A stretch of 64,000 bases of DNA from Candidatus Caenarcanales bacterium (GTDB lineage: Bacteria; Cyanobacteriota; Vampirovibrionia; 2-02-FULL-35-15): positions 1-64,000 of the forward strand of contig JAGVKQ010000019.1 of NCBI GenBank assembly GCA_020050435.1. The letters are read 5' to 3'. Below, piece by piece: positions 27,190 to 35,569 of the stretch. The notes below the pieces were generated by a model. It worked only from the letters and a program-made list of their open reading frames with translations. It did no database searches and had not been told where the DNA came from. The position numbers were made by a program, and so were the translations under genes. Each line of letters opens with the position of its first letter. Position 1 is the stretch's first letter.

Positions 27190-28264
27190 GTGGCTGAAGA
27201 TCTTGCCATAGCTTAGCAATTAATTCATCTTTCATTTTTATGTCTTGCTCTGCCTTAGCTGCTTTTAACATACAAAATTCATCATAGTCCCAAGTACCTG
27301 GTGGTATTGCTGGTGGATTTTTTAGTGGTTGCTTATATACTTCTAAAAAATCTCGTCCTTCTTTACTAGCCCAAGTTAAAGCTATTTCTGTTGCACGCTG
27401 GGAGAATCGTTGTAATTTCATGTATTCCTCTAAAATCTTTCCTTGAGGCAAATACAATCTTCCTTTATAGACGATTCTATATAACATATTTTCAAGGTCT
27501 GATGGATTTAGATCTCTAGGATTAATTACACACTGCTTACCACAATAAATATCTTGACAAGAACCAGCTGGAGACATAATATCTTCTTCAATTTCATGTC
27601 TTTTTTCACGTGGTATTTTTAGTATGGTTTGAAAATCAATTTGTTGTTGAAGTATTAGGCTGGCTTTATCTTCCCTTATTTCAGCTTTAGTTTCTTGCAA
27701 TTTTTCAGCATATTCTGAAGCTCTTGATCGCTTGGTGCTAAAGAACTGGGCATTAACACATTTAGCTGATTCTAAAAGAATGTTTCTAGTTAGTTCTCTT
27801 TCATTTTTATTATTATCTTCTTGACACTTCTCAAGATATTTTGCTGCATAATAGCAAGTCTGATGAAGTGGATTAGTTGTATCAAGTCTATTTGCCCTAA
27901 TCTTATAGTATCCGGGCTCTAATATTATTTCTGGTGAATCGTGAAATTGAGGAGGAAGAAAAACCATTACTGATGTTAAGCCTCTGAATAAATGTGGATT
28001 TGCTAAATCAAGTGGGAAAGAAACTATATCTATAAGTTTTAATGGAAGATGTTCAACAGTATGCTGTTTTAAACGTTGTAAGAGATTTAGCTTTTCGGTA
28101 TTACTCTGACTATGTTTACCTGAAGCAGTAGGTATCGTTGAATCGTTTGTTGAAACACTTTGAATATTATTTGATGCAGCAGCAGTAAATTGTGTACCCA
28201 TACTAGAATCAGGAAGTTTGCAATTACTTCTAACGGTTGGTTCTAATCTATTTAAAGTAGTCAT
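27173..28264 (-). CDS. Hypothetical protein
   Basis: A 363-residue soluble protein with no family recognised. It starts with about 50 polar, Ser/Thr/Asn-rich residues, then a helical region with KLNLLQRLKQHTVEHLPLKLIDI and a hydrophobic patch (FRGLTSVMVFLPPQF). Five Cys occur, two in CQDIYCGKQC near residue 240. The C-terminus is helical. Its upstream region carries an 80-bp element (28312-28392) that is repeated before the 793-residue gene, so the two may be co-regulated. SD weak. Confidence 0.5.
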   Translation of the reverse strand: MTTLNRLEPTVRSNCKLPDSSMGTQFTAAASNNIQSVSTNDSTIPTASGKHSQSNTEKLNLLQRLKQHTVEHLPLKLIDIVSFPLDLANPHLFRGLTSVMVFLPPQFHDSPEIILEPGYYKIRANRLDTTNPLHQTCYYAAKYLEKCQEDNNKNERELTRNILLESAKCVNAQFFSTKRSRASEYAEKLQETKAEIREDKASLILQQQIDFQTILKIPREKRHEIEEDIMSPAGSCQDIYCGKQCVINPRDLNPSDLENMLYRIVYKGRLYLPQGKILEEYMKLQRFSQRATEIALTWASKEGRDFLEVYKQPLKNPPAIPPGTWDYDEFCMLKAAKAEQDIKMKDELIAKLWQDLQPLIENY

Positions 28265-28311
28265 CTCTAATTCAATTATGTTAAATTTTAATTTGAAAAT
28301 CTACCCTTTCT

Positions 28312-28392
28312 GATTAAATGCCTCTCATAAATAGCCTTAACCTCATTTTCTTAACTAAGATTGTGTTTTTCATATAGGTTTTAGTTAAGTAG
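28312..28392. repeat. Shared 80-bp upstream element, copy 1
   Basis: Matches 31464-31545 closely: GATTAAAT-CCTCTCATAAA, then TTAACC, TTAACTAAGATTGTGT, TTTCATA, AGGTTTTA and GTTAAGTAG. It contains several TTAAC/GTTAA half sites and lies upstream of a minus-strand hypothetical gene. Confidence 0.65.
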
Positions 28393-28401
28393 AAGCCATA
28401 T

Positions 28402-28458
28402 TCCACTCCCTTTCATCGTGATGGTACGACGATTAGGGTAATTGCACAGGTATTATAA
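28402..28458 (+). pseudogene. Remnant of a second cyclase C-terminus
   Basis: The frame 28402-28458 reads STPFHRDGTTIRVIAQVL then stop. This matches the end of the cyclase at 26563 (FHSDGAPIRVVVQV). The rest of the gene is gone; the piece now supplies the promoter region of the acetyltransferase that follows. Confidence 0.6.
28453..28458 (+). promoter_or_regulatory. TATAAT box before the acetyltransferase
   Basis: A perfect -10 hexamer ends 9 bp before ATG 28468. It lies on the stop codon of the cyclase remnant. A 9-bp gap leaves almost no leader. Confidence 0.5.
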
Positions 28459-28467
28459 TAAGGCTAT

Positions 28468-28962
28468 ATGCCAGCGCTATTAACAATTACTCAATTCGAT
28501 CCTAAATATACTAAACAAGTATCAGATTTGATTTTAAATATTCAAAGAGAAGAATTTAGTGTTGAAATTACTTTAAATGACCAGCCTGATTTGTTAGACA
28601 TAAATGATTTTTATATTAAATCAGGTGGTACCTTTCTAATTGCACTTGATAATGATATTGTCATTGGCACTGTTGGACTTTTAAATATTTCTAATGATGT
28701 TTATGCATTGAGAAAAATGTTTGTCGATTCTAACTATCGTGGTAAAGAAACTGGTGTTGCCAGACTTTTATTGGATAAAACCCTACTATGGTCAAAAGAA
28801 AAAAAAGCTAAAGAAGTTTATCTGGGCACGATAAGTAAGTACAAAGCCGCACTTAGATTCTATGAAAAGAATGGTTTTGTAGAGGTGGAAAAAGAAAATT
28901 TACCCAAAACCTTTCCATTAATGAAAGTTGATGATAGGTTTTTTAAGTATTCTTTTGTGTAA
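28468..28962 (+). CDS. GNAT-family N-acetyltransferase
   Basis: A 164-residue GNAT acetyltransferase. The central strand GGTFLIALDNDIVIGTVGLL, motif A region ALRKMFVDSNYRGKETGVARLLL, and AALRFYEKNGFVEV near residue 130 follow the family order. The acetyl-CoA loop reads RGKETGVA, a normal variant of R/QxxGxG/A. The substrate is unknown. It is preceded by a TATAAT 9 bp before the ATG and only a weak AAGG, and its promoter lies within the tail of a degenerate cyclase gene. Confidence 0.85.
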   Translation: MPALLTITQFDPKYTKQVSDLILNIQREEFSVEITLNDQPDLLDINDFYIKSGGTFLIALDNDIVIGTVGLLNISNDVYALRKMFVDSNYRGKETGVARLLLDKTLLWSKEKKAKEVYLGTISKYKAALRFYEKNGFVEVEKENLPKTFPLMKVDDRFFKYSFV

Positions 28963-28977
28963 AATGTTTACCCGAAT

Positions 28978-31359
28978 TTATAAATATTCATCAAGATCTC
29001 TTTGTTCTACTTTAGCCTTTTCAGTTATATAATCCCTATTTTTATCCAGCCCAACTCTACCTCTTGCTCCCAATCTTTCTAGAACTACTGGTTCATCCAT
29101 GTCGCTACCTTCTCTCATAACACTTCTTAGTTCAGCTAATTCAGTTTCTGGAATCTCTTTATATCTTCCTTCATTTATCATGTTGAAAACTTTTTCAATT
29201 CTGCTATCTTCATGAGTTTCTTTTATCCCTGCTTTAGCAAGGTAATAGTAGTAATCAGCTTTAACTTGCTCTCTTGTTGGATCTTTTGGATTTCTTTCTT
29301 TTATTTGATGTTCAAGTAAAGGAATTAAATTCCCATCTTCATGTAGTGCATCTTTCACCTTACGACTAAATTCATAATTTTCAAGATAACTATAATTACC
29401 CGTATGAATTACAACCATAACCATATTTTTAATTGTTTCGCCAACTATTCCATCTAAGTTTGGACAGCTTGCGTATAATCCCATTGCTGATTCAAATATT
29501 TGGCGTGGAGAGTCTGAAAACGTTTTACTTAAAACCTCTAAATTTGGCGTCGAGTCTTTTGCAGATAGATCATTAGGAATTCCTAAATCTATCTTGTTGC
29601 GTATTCCTAACTTTCTAATTAGTTCTTCAAGAATATGTTTATCCTCACCTTCTGGTTTGCCAGCCTCAGCAATTTGTTTAATTAAAAGAGCAAGCCTGCT
29701 ATTAGGGTAAGTGGCATTTGGATTTTTCATTATTAGTGATGCAGCTTGTAAAGCTTTTTTTCTTCTATTAGCATTTATTTCATCTCTTCGTGTAGGAGAC
29801 TCCATGTCTTTTTTCATTTTTTCTTTTGCATTGGATAATCTTCTATATAATTCACCTCTGGTATGATACATTCCGCTTTGTATAGCCAACTCAAGAGTAT
29901 CTACTAAAGTGCCTTTTTGCTCCATTGCAGTAATAGCATCCATTCCAAATTTCCCTTCAGGGATTCTTCCACTTAATATTGCTGTTTCACATAGTGAAAT
30001 TATAATGTCTCTATTTGGTGGGTTCTGTAATCTTCTTTCAAGATCCAGTCCACCATCCATTTTACTCAAATTAAAAGCAAAGTCTAATGGAATGCTAGGC
30101 CATGCAACGACCTCACCTCTTAGTAAATTTTCATTTGTTACTTCAAGAACATGTAATAATCTTCCCTCTTCTTTGAGCTGTGTCATTTCACGTGCGCCTA
30201 ATGGTCTTGAACCTAAAGAACTTAGAGTTTCAAAACCTTTAACTGGTCTAAGCTCAACATCACCTAAAATCTTTTGAGGATTCTGCATGTAATAAACAAA
30301 CATGTTTAGGTCAGTAAAATAATATTGATTTAATTCATCTGGGGTTAAGTAACCACTACTTTCTATTGGTACGCCTTCATTATCTAGTTTAGTAAATCCA
30401 ACTCCACCCTCAGCTATGTTTATTCTAACAAGAGGACAAGTTCCAGCTCTATTAAACATAATCATATGAACTTGATAACCTGCAACAGCTTCTTTCATAC
30501 TTAAATCACTTGAAATAATATTAGGCCACTCTAAGAAAAATGCTTTTACTGCGTCGTCATTTAGGTATTCACTAAGCAAAGCTTCAGGTTCAATAGGATT
30601 GCTTTGTATGTGTGAACCTAATTCAGGAGAATATCTAATTAGTGAAACCTTTCCATCATTATGTGAAACAATTCCAACCATACCTCTTCCCTCTGGTCCA
30701 TGCGTTTCACAATTTCTATGAATCTCTGCAAGCAATGGTTTTCTGCTTAAATTTCCAGTAATTAAACCGGGGTGATCTAAATATAATTTAGGATCATTTG
30801 GTGCATTAAAATAATTTTGGACTAAAAAAGCTGGTGGAAGCGATGGACTAGCTCCTATGATTCTTTTAGTAGGATCTAACCTAACAACAGCTACGTTAGC
30901 ACCATCTTTTATTGGAAGCTTTACAACATCTTCTAATTCAAACTGTTGAATCAAACGTCTAATTATTTCATCCCCATAATAAAAGCCTGGATCTCCAATG
31001 GAAGATTGTGGAGAATTAATTGCCGATTTAGTACTATTAAAATCATGACAAATTTTTCTTAAAACTTTAGGATCAATATATGGAGTTCTGTATATTAGAT
31101 CACCACTTGGTGTTCTTCTCTCAATTGAGACTAGTCCATCTTCTTTTTTTTGATTGAAAATCACATGTTCTCTATCTTCAACTCTTCTTACTAAACTACG
31201 TAAAAGTTCTACATCTTGAAATCTTTCATTTAATAAATTATGAGAAGGTAATTCGTCCTCTGCTCCAGATTTATTTCTTTTCTTTACGCGAGAAGTATTA
31301 GGGGCCTGCCTAATTGCAACCTGAAATACTTCTACACTTTTTTGAACACCAACAGCCAT
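28978..31359 (-). CDS. Large hypothetical protein (793 aa)
   Basis: The largest unrecognised protein in the window; no signal peptide or membrane helix. Residues 55-130 hold ELLRSLVRRVEDREHVIF and RTPSGDLIYRTPYIDP; the middle is globular with many Pro and Gly; residues 500-560 are basic and helical (YRRLSNAKEKMKKDMES), and the C-terminus is acidic/helical with GRVGLDKNRDYI. The SD AGGA lies 5 bp before ATG. It shares an 80-bp upstream element with the 363-residue protein gene, which points to co-regulation. No function assigned. Confidence 0.55.
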   Translation of the reverse strand: MAVGVQKSVEVFQVAIRQAPNTSRVKKRNKSGAEDELPSHNLLNERFQDVELLRSLVRRVEDREHVIFNQKKEDGLVSIERRTPSGDLIYRTPYIDPKVLRKICHDFNSTKSAINSPQSSIGDPGFYYGDEIIRRLIQQFELEDVVKLPIKDGANVAVVRLDPTKRIIGASPSLPPAFLVQNYFNAPNDPKLYLDHPGLITGNLSRKPLLAEIHRNCETHGPEGRGMVGIVSHNDGKVSLIRYSPELGSHIQSNPIEPEALLSEYLNDDAVKAFFLEWPNIISSDLSMKEAVAGYQVHMIMFNRAGTCPLVRINIAEGGVGFTKLDNEGVPIESSGYLTPDELNQYYFTDLNMFVYYMQNPQKILGDVELRPVKGFETLSSLGSRPLGAREMTQLKEEGRLLHVLEVTNENLLRGEVVAWPSIPLDFAFNLSKMDGGLDLERRLQNPPNRDIIISLCETAILSGRIPEGKFGMDAITAMEQKGTLVDTLELAIQSGMYHTRGELYRRLSNAKEKMKKDMESPTRRDEINANRRKKALQAASLIMKNPNATYPNSRLALLIKQIAEAGKPEGEDKHILEELIRKLGIRNKIDLGIPNDLSAKDSTPNLEVLSKTFSDSPRQIFESAMGLYASCPNLDGIVGETIKNMVMVVIHTGNYSYLENYEFSRKVKDALHEDGNLIPLLEHQIKERNPKDPTREQVKADYYYYLAKAGIKETHEDSRIEKVFNMINEGRYKEIPETELAELRSVMREGSDMDEPVVLERLGARGRVGLDKNRDYITEKAKVEQRDLDEYL

Positions 31360-31463
31360 AAAAATCCTATAAAGAATTACGAAATGAAAAAATATGAATT
31401 TTTAACCAATGAGATTCTCTGTTTTAATGTTAAAAAATTGAAAAGTGAAAGTAAATAGATTTA

Positions 31464-31545
31464 GATTAAATTCCTCTCATAAACCGTCTTAACCTTGTTT
31501 CCTTAACTAAGATTGTGTCTTTCATAGAGGTTTTAAGTTAAGTAG
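31464..31545. repeat. Shared 80-bp upstream element, copy 2
   Basis: Second copy of the element at 28312-28392, about 105 bp before the start of the 793-residue gene. Most differences are single bases. Confidence 0.65.
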
Positions 31546-31607
31546 TTAGCTGTTTAGAAAAGTTTAGATATTAGTTTTATAAAAAAATAAAAGTGCATAT
31601 TTATTTT

Positions 31608-31991
31608 TTAAGAGAAAAACCCAAAGTATCCGAAAAGAAGTCCTAAAGCAAGAGAAATAATAGCAAACCCATTTATATTTTTAGGTTTATAAAAAGGTTT
31701 AATAAGAGGCAAATATTGATTTGGGAATATTAGTAAAACTATTCCTTTAATTAAACTAAGCCATCCAATAATGGTTATAAGCACTGTCCAATTGTTTACC
31801 CAAAAATTATGACCTTCAATAATTAGCGAACCAAATACAATGCCCATGAAGCCGCCTAAATAAAGTACGCCTGCATTGTTCACAATTCTTTCAAATTGAT
31901 TTTCATAATAGCTTTTACTAATAATAAGTCCAAAGCCTATAGATAAATAGGCTATGGCTATTATTCTTGCAATGGCTATTGATGTTTCCAT
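31608..31991 (-). CDS. Four-helix membrane protein
   Basis: A 127-residue hydrophobic protein with four predicted membrane segments, near residues 5-25, 39-60, 68-90 and 108-126 (for example AGVLYLGGFMGIVFGSLII and INGFAIISLALGLLFGYFGFF). It resembles small uncharacterised integral membrane proteins, with no catalytic residues visible. It is the last of a run of three small minus-strand membrane proteins with DoxX upstream, which suggests an envelope role. No SD is clear. Confidence 0.65.
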   Translation of the reverse strand: METSIAIARIIAIAYLSIGFGLIISKSYYENQFERIVNNAGVLYLGGFMGIVFGSLIIEGHNFWVNNWTVLITIIGWLSLIKGIVLLIFPNQYLPLIKPFYKPKNINGFAIISLALGLLFGYFGFFS

Positions 31992-32030
31992 ATACGTTAA
32001 CGATGATTCACAATTGTTTACTCTATATTA

Positions 32031-32267
32031 CTAGTCCTTAGTATTAACTTCTACATTCAAGTTTGGAATTTTATCTATTTCAGCACTTGGTTCATAAATT
32101 ACTCGTTCTGTTTTTGTCGTGTTGTAAGTGTTTGTGTTTGTCATAGGTGTAAGATAGCCTTTTCCAAAATAGAAAACTGCGAAAGCTATGATTAATCCTA
32201 TTACAAATAACCCTATCATTAGAGCCGTACTATCTGTGTTCTCTGTTTTATGTACTATTGTAGTCAT
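32031..32267 (-). CDS. Single-span membrane protein
   Basis: A 78-residue protein with one helix (MIGLFVIGLIIAFAVFYFG, residues 17-35) and a Thr/Asn-rich outer tail (TPMTNTNTYNTTKTERVIYEP). The layout is like the 109-residue protein at 37287, also a single helix followed by a Thr/Glu-rich tail, so the two may be related small envelope proteins. SD AAGGG lies before the ATG. No family name is certain. Confidence 0.6.
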   Translation of the reverse strand: MTTIVHKTENTDSTALMIGLFVIGLIIAFAVFYFGKGYLTPMTNTNTYNTTKTERVIYEPSAEIDKIPNLNVEVNTKD

Positions 32268-32424
32268 TGAAATACCCTTCCTTTTTTTTCTTCTTTCTTT
32301 TTACATAAGTAAATTATAAAGTTCTTTCAACTTTTTAATAAGATGATTACTCCTAGACTTTGTTTGACAATTACTTGTTTAATCATTATTTAATGAAGCT
32401 TCATTGCGGCTTTTTTAAATCTCA

Positions 32425-32808
32425 TTATTTTTTATCTATACTCCATTTTCCACCACCGCGACAAGCAATAAAAAGGAAAATAAAAGAATAAAGAGCAGCT
32501 AGCTCACCTTTATTTATAGCTGGGAAAAACGCAGGTCCACCTTGGAACTTCCAATGAAACTGGAAATAAGCTACAGCCATCGTACCGCTGCATAAGAAAG
32601 CTATTAAGTGTGTTTGAAATCCTACCATTACAGCTAGTCCACCGACTAATTCTATAATTCCACCAATCCAGGCTTGAGATCCTACTTGTGGTTGAAACTC
32701 TGAATACCATCCTAAGATTTTTTGAGCGCCATGAAATGAGAATAAAAAGCCCGTCACGATTCGCAGTAATGCATAAGCATGTTCAGTGTATTTTTTAAGT
32801 TGTTGCAT
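32425..32808 (-). CDS. DoxX-family membrane protein
   Basis: A 127-residue DoxX-like integral membrane protein with four helices. Signature stretches are LLRIVTGFLFSFHGAQKILGW near residue 15, IGGIIELVGGLAVMVGFQT near 48 and AVAYFQFHW near 79. DoxX-like proteins are linked to thiol or oxidant stress in some bacteria and to quinol oxidase subunits in archaea. SD GGGAGA lies upstream. It is followed on the same strand by two more small membrane protein genes, but gaps of over 150 bp leave operon structure open. Confidence 0.88.
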   Translation of the reverse strand: MQQLKKYTEHAYALLRIVTGFLFSFHGAQKILGWYSEFQPQVGSQAWIGGIIELVGGLAVMVGFQTHLIAFLCSGTMAVAYFQFHWKFQGGPAFFPAINKGELAALYSFIFLFIACRGGGKWSIDKK

Positions 32809-32947
32809 AAATTTATTCTCCCGCCTGTAATTCTATCAACCTTTACAATAAAGCAAAATTTTATTTAACAATTAGGAGTTCTCTCTTTAAATTTTTAATC
32901 AAATCTCTCAATTATTGTTAAAATGAAATTACTAAAAGGAGATGAAA

Positions 32948-33418
32948 ATGACTAAATCAACACCAGAAGGATATCATTCCGTTACGCCAAGTTTCATATT
33001 TAAAGATTCAAAGAAAGCAACAGAGTTTTATAAAAAAGCTTTCAATGCAAAGGTAATAGATCTTTTACCTAGCCCAACTGGAAAGGGCATCATGCATGCC
33101 ACTATGCAAATTGGTGATTCTATTATGATGATGGGTGATGAGAATCCAGAGTGTGGTAGTAGTGCTGAAACATTAGGTGGCTCTCCAATAAGCTTCTTTA
33201 TATATGTGCCAGATGCAGATGCAGCATTCAAGCAAGCTATTGAAGCTGGTGGAATAGCGGTAATGCCAGTGGCAGATATGTTTTGGGGAGATCGCTGTGG
33301 TCAGTTAAAAGATCCCTTTGGTTACTCATGGTGGATTGCTACTCATAAAAAAGATCTTACTCAAGATGAAATAAAAAAAGGTGCCGAATCATTTTTTGCT
33401 GAAATGGCGAAAAGATAG
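32948..33418 (+). CDS. PhnB-like VOC-fold protein
   Basis: A 156-residue vicinal-oxygen-chelate (glyoxalase/bleomycin-resistance) protein of the PhnB-like group. Signatures: VTPSFIFKDSKKATEFYKKAFNA, MHATMQIGDSIMMMGDE, and FWGDRCGQLKDPFGYSWWIATHKKDL. ATG 32948 is chosen because AAGGAG is 6 bp before it; ATG 32942 would touch the SD. The family is mostly uncharacterised. It is followed by a stress-type SYLF gene, but a separate promoter lies between. Confidence 0.9.
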   Translation: MTKSTPEGYHSVTPSFIFKDSKKATEFYKKAFNAKVIDLLPSPTGKGIMHATMQIGDSIMMMGDENPECGSSAETLGGSPISFFIYVPDADAAFKQAIEAGGIAVMPVADMFWGDRCGQLKDPFGYSWWIATHKKDLTQDEIKKGAESFFAEMAKR

Positions 33419-33458
33419 AGTTAGTAAACAATACAAGTCAAATAATTTAGTTTTTCGA

Positions 33459-33502
33459 ATAACCAAAAGGATGAGGCGTCTTTTAGAGCATTGATTTATA
33501 AT
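33459..33502 (+). promoter_or_regulatory. Promoter with reversed CATCC-type element
   Basis: AATAACCAAAAGGATG (33459-33474), the reverse complement of the CATCCTTTTGGTTAT half element described below, then TATAAT at 33497-33502. No -35 consensus is seen where expected, which fits an activator-dependent promoter. Gene start at 33530 with SD. Confidence 0.5.
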
Positions 33503-33529
33503 GGATATTCAACAATAAAAGGATAAAAT

Positions 33530-34093
33530 ATGCGAGTATTAAAAAATAATGTAAATGTTTTAATGTCATTAGTTTTCTGTTTAATCTTTATACTGGGCAT
33601 GACACAAGATTCCTTTGCTGCAACGGGTGGAGAAATTGATGCAAGTGTTGATGCTACTTTACAGCGCTTTTATTCTGAAGTTAAAAATGGAAGAGATGTT
33701 ATTAAGGATGCTAAGGGTGTACTCGTTTTCCCAAATGTTTATAAGGCTGGATTTCTCATTGGTGGTCAATATGGTCAGGGTGCATTAAGAATTAATGGTA
33801 AGACTGTTGATTACTATAGCACCACGGCTGGTTCATTTGGTTTTCAATTTGGTGCACAAAAAAAATCTATTATTGTATTGTTCATGGGAGATGAAGCATT
33901 AAATAGTTTTCGTAAAGCTCCTAATTGGGTTGCTGGTGTAGATGCTTCTATTGCAGTTATCAATATTGGTGCTGCTGAATCAATCGATACTGCTAAGTTT
34001 AATCAACCCATACTTGCATTTATAATTGACCAAAAAGGTCTTATGTATAACTTGACATTGGAAGGTTCAAAGTTTACGAAATTAAATAAGTAA
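33530..34093 (+). CDS. SYLF-domain (YSC84-like) lipid-binding protein, secreted
   Basis: A 187-residue protein with a signal peptide (VLMSLVFCLIFILGMTQDSFA) and a SYLF/YSC84 domain: AKGVLVFPNVYKAGFLIGGQYGQG, YYSTTAGSFGFQFGAQ, and AFIIDQKGLMYNLTLEGSKFTKL at the end. Such domains bind lipids and are common among periplasmic stress proteins. SD AAAGGA lies before the ATG. The promoter carries a reversed copy of the region-wide CATCC element. It is probably part of the same stress group as YtxH and the sll1863-type genes. Confidence 0.88.
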   Translation: MRVLKNNVNVLMSLVFCLIFILGMTQDSFAATGGEIDASVDATLQRFYSEVKNGRDVIKDAKGVLVFPNVYKAGFLIGGQYGQGALRINGKTVDYYSTTAGSFGFQFGAQKKSIIVLFMGDEALNSFRKAPNWVAGVDASIAVINIGAAESIDTAKFNQPILAFIIDQKGLMYNLTLEGSKFTKLNK

Positions 34094-34113
34094 TTTTTAA
34101 CTTGTTATAAAAT

Positions 34114-34968
34114 TTATTCATTACAAGTAGGGAGCTCTATTTTATCTAGGTTTCTATTACTTACAAATGGAGCAAAATGATTTTTTCTTGCTAGCTCTAT
34201 AAATTTACACTGCTTGCTTTTTTTAGTAGGATAATCTATTGCAAGAACAAATTTCCCCTCATCAGTAATCTTTTTTAAGAATCTGAGATCTCTGTTTACT
34301 GTTCTTTTCTTGACTTTTCTATTATCAAAAAAGAAAGTATCTTCTTTGCCAAGCCCATCAATAACATTTAAATATTCACTATCATTTACGAGTTCAGGCG
34401 AATTTTGTGGGATTATAAGAAATCCTGGCTTTCTTTCTCTTCCCCTTCTAGCAATTTCTATTACAAAATCTTCCATTTCTTTTCTTGCTGACGTTCTCCC
34501 TTTCTCTTCATAGTAGAAATAAGCATCAATAATATCTAAATAAACCCCATCATATCCAGCAGTTATAATTTCATCTAGTCTATTAAAAACAATTTGTTGC
34601 CATTCTGGATCCCAAAACTCAACTTTGTAATTATCAGGGAAATCAGGGTTTCTTTCATCAATAAAACTTGGTGGATTATTGTCAAAATTACCCTCAATCC
34701 AGTAGTCCCTATAATTTTCAGCTTCACCAATGCTTAAATATGAAACAATAGATTTGTTTTGATTTTTTAACTCTAATACTTCGCTAGGTGAAAAATTTGC
34801 ATCATCAATATCAATTACTCCTATATCAAAACTTGTGTTTGAAAGTGTCTTATGTTTTACATCCTGGAGCTGGTAGATAAATGAATTAATATCTTCCCCG
34901 TAGGATTTTAATGGGAAAACCATGGTTAAGATTAAGAGAGCTAATAATAATTTTTTGTAACTTAGCAT
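34114..34968 (-). CDS. MJ1477/TM1410-family putative glycoside hydrolase, secreted
   Basis: A 284-residue exported protein (signal MLSYKKLLLALLILTMVFPLKSYG) of the MJ1477/TM1410 (GH114-like) family with a TIM-barrel fold. Conserved parts are IGVIDIDDANFSPSEV, SYLSIGEAENYRDYW, YKVEFWDPEWQQIV and GYDGVYLDIIDAYFYYEE, where the Asp and Glu residues are the expected active site. Relatives cleave galactosaminoglycan-type polymers; the substrate here is unknown. It stands alone, convergent with the SYLF gene. Confidence 0.88.
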   Translation of the reverse strand: MLSYKKLLLALLILTMVFPLKSYGEDINSFIYQLQDVKHKTLSNTSFDIGVIDIDDANFSPSEVLELKNQNKSIVSYLSIGEAENYRDYWIEGNFDNNPPSFIDERNPDFPDNYKVEFWDPEWQQIVFNRLDEIITAGYDGVYLDIIDAYFYYEEKGRTSARKEMEDFVIEIARRGRERKPGFLIIPQNSPELVNDSEYLNVIDGLGKEDTFFFDNRKVKKRTVNRDLRFLKKITDEGKFVLAIDYPTKKSKQCKFIELARKNHFAPFVSNRNLDKIELPTCNE

Positions 34969-35028
34969 AATTTAATAAATTTATCCTACTTATAAATTAT
35001 AATCATAAAAGAGAAAAGAGAGGTACTC

Positions 35029-35421
35029 ATGAAAGAAAAAATAAAACCATTATGGATCTTAATTGCTGGTCCATATCGTTCAGGTACAAATGATGACCCT
35101 GAATTAATGGCTGAAAATGTACGTATAATGAATAGAATTGCTCTAAAGCTTTTCCGTGCTGGACATATGCCAGTTGTCGGTGAATGGTTTGCTTTACCTT
35201 TAGTTGAAACTGCAGGATCAAAAAAAGTAGGTGATGAGGCTTTTAATGAGATTTTCCATCCTAGTGCAGTATTGCTAGGAGAAAGATGTGATGCTTGTTT
35301 AAGAATTGGTGGTCCTTCTTCTGGAGCTGATGAAATGGTGAAATTAGCCAAAGAACGTGGACAAAAAGTATTTTTTAAACTGGAAGATATTCCAGGGTGT
35401 GAGTTGGAAGCAGTAAAGTAG
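35029..35421 (+). CDS. DUF4406 nucleoside 2-deoxyribosyltransferase-like protein
   Basis: A 130-residue protein resembling DUF4406, which is related to nucleoside 2-deoxyribosyltransferases. It starts LWILIAGPYRSGTNDDPELMAENV, typical of the AGPYR substrate loop, then AGHMPVVGEWFALPL, ERCDACLRIGGPSSGADEMVKLA and KVFFKLEDIPG. The SD GAGG precedes the ATG. No purine or pyrimidine salvage genes are adjacent, so the role is open. The assignment rests on these motifs. Confidence 0.8.
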   Translation: MKEKIKPLWILIAGPYRSGTNDDPELMAENVRIMNRIALKLFRAGHMPVVGEWFALPLVETAGSKKVGDEAFNEIFHPSAVLLGERCDACLRIGGPSSGADEMVKLAKERGQKVFFKLEDIPGCELEAVK

Positions 35422-35551
35422 AAAATAAATGAGTTAGACACAATGAGTGTTTGTAAGATTCTTGTATACATTAAATTTATTTAATCTTAAGTAGAATGAA
35501 AAACTTTTTATAAAATTTATTTTATGGAAGAATCTTTACAATCTTCTACTG

Positions 35552-35557
35552 TATAAT
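35552..35557 (+). promoter_or_regulatory. TATAAT box before the Gfo/Idh-like gene
   Basis: A perfect -10 hexamer ends 12 bp before ATG 35570; no SD is visible, so the leader would be about 6 nt or less. Confidence 0.5.
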
Positions 35558-35569
35558 TCTTATACTTAA

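Noticed and set aside
29909-30277. 122-residue plus-strand ORF
   Set aside because: Shadow within the 793-residue minus-strand gene, no SD.
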